Origin: Sinisalibacter lacisalsi
Lineage (GTDB): Bacteria; Pseudomonadota; Alphaproteobacteria; Rhodobacterales; Rhodobacteraceae
NCBI RefSeq assembly: GCF_014640115.1
Contig: NZ_BMGI01000002.1
Coordinates: 620,001 to 684,000, forward strand
Length of the DNA: 64,000 nt
Direction: 5' to 3'
Shown here piece after piece: positions 60,892 through 64,000 of this stretch (within the stretch, counting starts at the first letter, position 1; the number at the start of each line of letters is the position of its first letter). The notes below the pieces were generated by a model. That model worked only from the letters and a program-made list of their open reading frames with translations. It searched no databases and was not told the origin of the DNA. A program made the translations under genes and the position numbers.

Positions 60892-61120
60892 GGCGGGGAG
60901 AATAGGCGTATTCCCCGGCGCCGCCAATCCCATGCGCGCGGATGTCGCGGATTTGTCATTGCCCCGCCCCCGGCGCGCGCACCCCGAAGGTGTTGGCACG
61001 GCGCCATTGCGCGCACCGCCGCCGCCACCTGTGCCTGACCCCGATCAAGGCAGCGGGCCGGAAAACGCGTTAAGCTGATAAGTGGAAGCCACGAACCAAC
61101 ACTCGAATCGGGAGGGTTCG

Positions 61121-61573
61121 ATGAAGCCGCTTATCAAGACCATCCTTCTTTCCTCGGCACTCGCATTGGCCGCCACGACGGCGCCGGCGGGCGAATGGGA
61201 AGGTGCCTATGCCGGCGTCTTCGTCGGCCATATCAGCTTTCCCAGCGTGATTGCGGGCACCCAGGCCGGCTATGCCTTCGAGGTCACCGACGGGATCTAC
61301 CTCGGCCCCGAAGTCGATGCCTTCTACATCACCAGCACCGGCGAGCTGGCCGGCAGCGCCACGGCGCGGATGGGGGTGGAACTGTCCGACGACCTCCTGG
61401 TCTACGGCCGCGGTGGCGTCTTCGCCTTCAGCGGGGGCTCCACCGGCTGGCTCGCCGGGGGCGGTGCCGCCGTCACGGTGAACGATTCGCTGTCGCTGTT
61501 CGCCGGGGCCGACCGCTACGATTGCGGTTGCGTCTTCAACGTTCTGCGTGCGGGGATTCAGATGAACTTCTGA
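61121..61573 (+). CDS. small outer-membrane beta-barrel-like protein
   Basis: 150 residues. Signal peptide MKPLIKTILLSSALALAATTAPAG, then alternating strands ending in the outer-membrane-type terminal Phe (GIQMNF). The pattern resembles OmpA-like or porin-like eight-stranded barrels of Rhodobacterales. GGGAGG precedes the ATG. It is divergent from ccmF with 229 bases between them and convergent with the lysis cassette. Confidence 0.78.
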   Translation: MKPLIKTILLSSALALAATTAPAGEWEGAYAGVFVGHISFPSVIAGTQAGYAFEVTDGIYLGPEVDAFYITSTGELAGSATARMGVELSDDLLVYGRGGVFAFSGGSTGWLAGGGAAVTVNDSLSLFAGADRYDCGCVFNVLRAGIQMNF

Positions 61574-61711
61574 CCGGCGTGGACCACATGCCTCGTGGCG
61601 ACCGGGGCGCTGCGGCGCTCGGACCGGATGCGCTGGTCCATGGCAATCTCGGCGTCGGCACCCGGTTCTGACGCGAACGCGCGCGCCCGGATGCCTTGCT
61701 GCGGGCCTGCG

Positions 61712-62134
61712 CTACAACGGCAGGGCAACGAGGCCCGACAGCGCCAGCGCCAGCGCCACCGGCCAGAGAAAGCTGGCCCCGTGCCAGCCGAAGGAGCGGT
61801 GGATCACCGAGAAGTGCAGCACCGCGCCGACGATGCAAAACCCCAGCACCGCGAGCGATCCGGCGGCGAGGCCGCCCCACACCGGCGCACCCGCAAGGCT
61901 CGCCGCCCATCCCCAGCCCGCGAAAAGCCCCCAGCCGAGCCAGCTGAACGCCATGCCGAGCGCCAGCGGCGTCGTGCGTTCGAAATACAGCCACAGGAAG
62001 GTGCCCGCGATCATCAGCGCCATCAGCGCCACCGCGCCGGCGGCCAGAACCAGCGCCGCCTCGCCGCCGAGCGCCGCCCTGACGAGCGCAAGCGCGGCGA
62101 GGATCAGGGCAAGAAGCCCGATTGCCTGTTTCAT
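61712..62134 (-). CDS. four-helix membrane protein, end of the lysis cassette
   Basis: 140 residues almost entirely hydrophobic: four membrane helices (about 4-22, 26-50, 58-80 and 88-138 in part), Ala/Leu/Gly rich, with few charges. I recognise no family. The ATG overlaps the preceding 45-codon gene by four bases, and it ends the chain of overlapping genes that starts with the muramidase, so it is likely to be co-expressed with the lysis proteins. Confidence 0.7.
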   Translation of the reverse strand: MKQAIGLLALILAALALVRAALGGEAALVLAAGAVALMALMIAGTFLWLYFERTTPLALGMAFSWLGWGLFAGWGWAASLAGAPVWGGLAAGSLAVLGFCIVGAVLHFSVIHRSFGWHGASFLWPVALALALSGLVALPL

Positions 62135-62268
62135 CCCGTCAGAACCTCCCGCACCGCCTTGTCGAGCTCGCGCGCCGCGCGGTTGTAGCGCGCGACGGAC
62201 CGGGCGAATTTCGGCCCGGTGAGCCAAGCCCGAAGCCCGCGCGCCCAGCGTTTCAGCCGCCCGCTCAT
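62131..62268 (-). CDS. 45-residue basic peptide in the lysis cassette
   Basis: Starts at ATG 62268 (MSGRLKRWARGLRAWLTGPK) and ends VLTG. Strongly basic, probably an amphipathic helix, no membrane segment. It overlaps both neighbours by four bases (ATGA), which supports real translation despite its size. Role unknown; basic amphipathic peptides can help permeabilise membranes. Confidence 0.55.
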   Translation of the reverse strand: MSGRLKRWARGLRAWLTGPKFARSVARYNRAARELDKAVREVLTG

Positions 62269-62459
62269 GGCCGTTCCCGCCCGCCGTAGGGCAGCCGCTC
62301 GCGGATGATCGTGGTGATCTCGATCAGGATCGCCGAGTTCTTGTCGAGCACCGCGCGGGTGGCCTGGTCTTTCTGCAGGTCGCGCCAGAGCAGGTAGAAC
62401 ACCAGCACCACCCAGGGGCCGTGCTCGGTGAGCAGCGCGACGAGGAAGTCCGCCGTCAT
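62265..62459 (-). CDS. small single-helix membrane protein in the lysis cassette
   Basis: 64 residues from ATG 62459 (MTADFLVALLTEHGPW). One membrane helix (about 14-30) followed by a charged helix (RDLQKDQATRAVLDKNSAIL), the layout of phage haemolysin XhlA-like and accessory holin proteins. It overlaps the holin gene stop and the next start by four bases each. Function inferred from layout only. Confidence 0.65.
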   Translation of the reverse strand: MTADFLVALLTEHGPWVVLVFYLLWRDLQKDQATRAVLDKNSAILIEITTIIRERLPYGGRERP

Positions 62460-62995
62460 CGGCCATCGCCCCGCCAATCCTCCAGCGCCGGGTTGGGATC
62501 ATCGAAGGCGCGCGTGCCGGCGTCGAGCGCCTGAAGCGCGCCGATGTTGCGCACCACGGTGCCGGTGCGCCCCATGGTCTCGACCAGCGAACGCTGGAAC
62601 TCCTGCCCCTTGAGCTGGTGGCGCGCGCCGAAATAGAAGCTCACGATCGCGCCCATCAGCCACCACAGCGGCTCGGGCACGAGCTGGATGCCCTGCATCC
62701 GCGCGGCGAACCAGACCGGGTCGACCATCGCCGCCACGAACAATCCCAGCGTCCCCAGCGCCAGCGCCGGGCGCGGCAGCCGGTTCAGCCCGTCGATGAA
62801 GCGGTCGAACGCCCCCTTGCGCGGCTGGACGAACTCGCCGGCGAACTGCCCCAGCGCCGCCGCGCGCCACGCCGCCTCGCGCTCGGCCCCGGCCTCGGTA
62901 TTTTCCATGAACAGCTCGGCGGTCTCGCGCACCACGTTGCGGCCGCCGCCGAACAGCGCGCCGATCATCGCGGCGACCCCGGTGCTCAATCCCAT
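62456..62995 (-). CDS. three-helix holin, gene-transfer-agent release type
   Basis: 179 residues that fit the family named holin of 3TMs for gene-transfer release (GTA_holin_3TM). After a cytoplasmic part (IGALFGGGRNVVRETAELF, then charged), hydrophobic segments lie near residues 75-95 and 105-125, and a polar tail follows. Such holins let the muramidase reach the wall so that phage-like particles escape. The start overlaps the muramidase gene end by ten bases. Confidence 0.85.
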   Translation of the reverse strand: MGLSTGVAAMIGALFGGGRNVVRETAELFMENTEAGAEREAAWRAAALGQFAGEFVQPRKGAFDRFIDGLNRLPRPALALGTLGLFVAAMVDPVWFAARMQGIQLVPEPLWWLMGAIVSFYFGARHQLKGQEFQRSLVETMGRTGTVVRNIGALQALDAGTRAFDDPNPALEDWRGDGR

Positions 62996-63597
62996 GCTGC
63001 CACCCGGGCGCGGTGCTCGGCCTCCGTCAGGCGGAACTTCGGCGAGATGAAGGCTTCGGCGCGCAGGATCCAGCCGCCCTTGCCGCCGTCGCGGCGGCGG
63101 GCGTATTTGCGGCTCGCCGGGCGGCTGTCGGCCAGGCGGTAGTAGTAGTTGCGCCGGGCGATGCCGTAGGCATCGGCGACATGGCCCGGCGCCTCGGTCG
63201 CCGCGCGCTGCGCCGCCGCCGCCGTCTGCGGCCCGATCGCGCCGTCCACCGCCACCGGCTGGCCCATCTGCGCCAGCAGCCGCTGCAGGATGCGCACCGC
63301 GTTGGCGCCCGCGTTCACATACATGTCGAACACGGAAGGCTGCAGCGCCTCGGGCAGAAGGGCGATGCCGGGACGGCGGAAGTAATGTTCGATGAAGATC
63401 TCGCGCGCCTGGTCGCGGGTGAGCCGCTTCACATCGGCGGGCGTCACCTGCCCGTCGCTGTCGAGATCGAGGCCGAGGGCGCGCATGGTGTGGATCGTGA
63501 CGCCGAAATTGGTGGCGCCCCCGGGATCGTCGGGATCGTTCACGTAACCGCCTTCGCGGTCGAGGATTTCATCGGCGATGTCGCGGATGGAAAGCAT
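62986..63597 (-). CDS. holin-associated N-acetylmuramidase (GH108)
   Basis: 203 residues. N-terminal glycoside hydrolase 108 domain with the catalytic Glu in DREGGYVNDPDDPGGATNFGVT (near residue 14-35), then a C-terminal peptidoglycan-binding domain that includes DGAIGPQTAAA. No signal peptide, as expected for an endolysin that depends on a holin. First gene of the five-gene overlapping cassette. Confidence 0.92.
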   Translation of the reverse strand: MLSIRDIADEILDREGGYVNDPDDPGGATNFGVTIHTMRALGLDLDSDGQVTPADVKRLTRDQAREIFIEHYFRRPGIALLPEALQPSVFDMYVNAGANAVRILQRLLAQMGQPVAVDGAIGPQTAAAAQRAATEAPGHVADAYGIARRNYYYRLADSRPASRKYARRRDGGKGGWILRAEAFISPKFRLTEAEHRARVAAWD

Positions 63598-63601
63598 GGC
63601 T

Positions 63602-63625
63602 GCCCCCGTTGTTCAAACCGGGGGC
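63602..63625. promoter_or_regulatory. hairpin just upstream of the muramidase start
   Basis: GCCCCCG (minus-strand reading) pairs with CGGGGGC across a ten-base loop. It lies only five bases from the muramidase start codon and 52 bases past the ccmE stop. It could end the ccmE transcript or hide the ribosome site of the lysis cassette; which one cannot be told here. Confidence 0.4.
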
Positions 63626-63676
63626 AAGCCTCATCTCATGGCGTTAACGGCGGCGAAACCGGGCGCGCGCCGGGCC

Positions 63677-64000
63677 TCAGGAGCCGGTTTCGTCGGCGGC
63701 GTTCGGGTCCTTGTAAAGGCCGTCGTCCTTGAGCGAATCGAGCACTTCCTTGGGCATGTAGCTCTCGTCGTGCTTGGCGAGGATCTCCGAGGCCTGGAAC
63801 ACGCCGTCGACGTAGACGCCGGTGCCGATCATGCCCTGGTTCTCGCTGAACAGGTCGGGCAGGATCCCGGTGAACACCACCGGCACCGATTGCGCCCCGT
63901 CGGTGACCACGAAGCGCACCGTTTCGCTCTGGCCGCGCTCGATCGAGCCTTCCGCCACCAGCCCACCGATGCGGAACACCTCGTTCGGCGCCGGCGGCTC
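63677..64000 (-). CDS. ccmE: cytochrome c maturation protein CcmE, C-terminal part
   Basis: 107 codons to the stop; the gene enters from the right edge. [38 protein letters not shown] and the haem-binding site [15 protein letters not shown] (His plus Tyr) identify the periplasmic haem chaperone. It passes haem to CcmF, which is encoded downstream beyond the lysis cassette. The N-terminal anchor lies outside the window. Confidence 0.95.
   Translation of the reverse strand, partial: EPPAPNEVFRIGGLVAEGSIERGQSETVRFVVTDGAQSVPVVFTGILPDLFSENQGMIGTGVYVDGVFQASEILAKHDESYMPKEVLDSLKDDGLYKDPNAADETGS

Noticed and set aside
63641-63650. CtrA binding site upstream of the lysis cassette
   Set aside because: Only a single GTTAAC half-site is present; the second TTAA at seven-base spacing is missing.
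1-64000. tRNA and rRNA genes
   Set aside because: No cloverleaf with a TTC-containing T arm or rRNA signature was recognised on either strand by reading; a covariance-model search would be needed to be certain.

Overview
The window is high-GC alphaproteobacterial chromosome, most likely Rhodobacterales (Roseobacteraceae/Paracoccaceae). The case rests on gene content and order: the dusB-ntrB-ntrC-ntrY-ntrX operon followed by trkA-trkH-hfq-hflX, a fused ispDF divergent from dusB and leading into pgpA-cinA, NtrC and NtrX proteins that lack the sigma-54 loop, a gene-transfer-agent-type lysis cassette and ccmE/F/H. Coding is dense, many genes overlap by 1-4 bases, and I found no rRNA, tRNA, transposase or CRISPR array.

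Layout. 1-22046 is mostly housekeeping: zwf/pgl, a BaiN-type flavoprotein, exonuclease III, a nucleoside hydrolase, SelO, an orphan iron-type binding protein, a patatin lipase, mltG-fabF, an L,D-transpeptidase, YbdK, two valine-catabolism enzymes either side of a Crp/DUF2892 pair, and a penicillin acylase. A frameshifted sulfotransferase lies at 9591-10444. 22132-23872 is a lower-GC islet with one unrecognised gene that carries a HEPN-like R-x4-H motif. 23873-28569 is hflX, hfq, trkH, trkA. 28678-40650 interrupts the usual ntrX-trkA junction with a 2966-residue polyketide synthase, a divergent GNAT gene, a deleted aryl-CoA ligase and a GST. 40672-47880 is the nitrogen-regulation operon. 48049-58291 holds ispDF-pgpA-pncC, a CorC-type protein, a DUF2927 lipoprotein, a CoxE-like VWA protein, a DedA protein and a PaaG-like hydratase. 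58463-64000 is ccmH-ccmF and the 3' part of ccmE, separated by a lysis cassette and an outer-membrane protein.

The most notable locus is the megasynthase. Its order reads KS-AT-DH-ER-KR-ACP, then a class III aminotransferase, then a domain resembling cyanobacterial acyl-ACP reductase with its catalytic Cys. This predicts an iterative, fully reducing chain builder that releases its chain as an aldehyde and transaminates it to a long-chain alkylamine on one polypeptide. The divergent acetyltransferase could acylate that amine.

A second unexplained feature is a dispersed 67-base element present three times (22065, 50168, 58389). Each copy is three palindromes of 20-21 bases with exact 3-base spacers, based on the core TTTCCGTACGGAAA.
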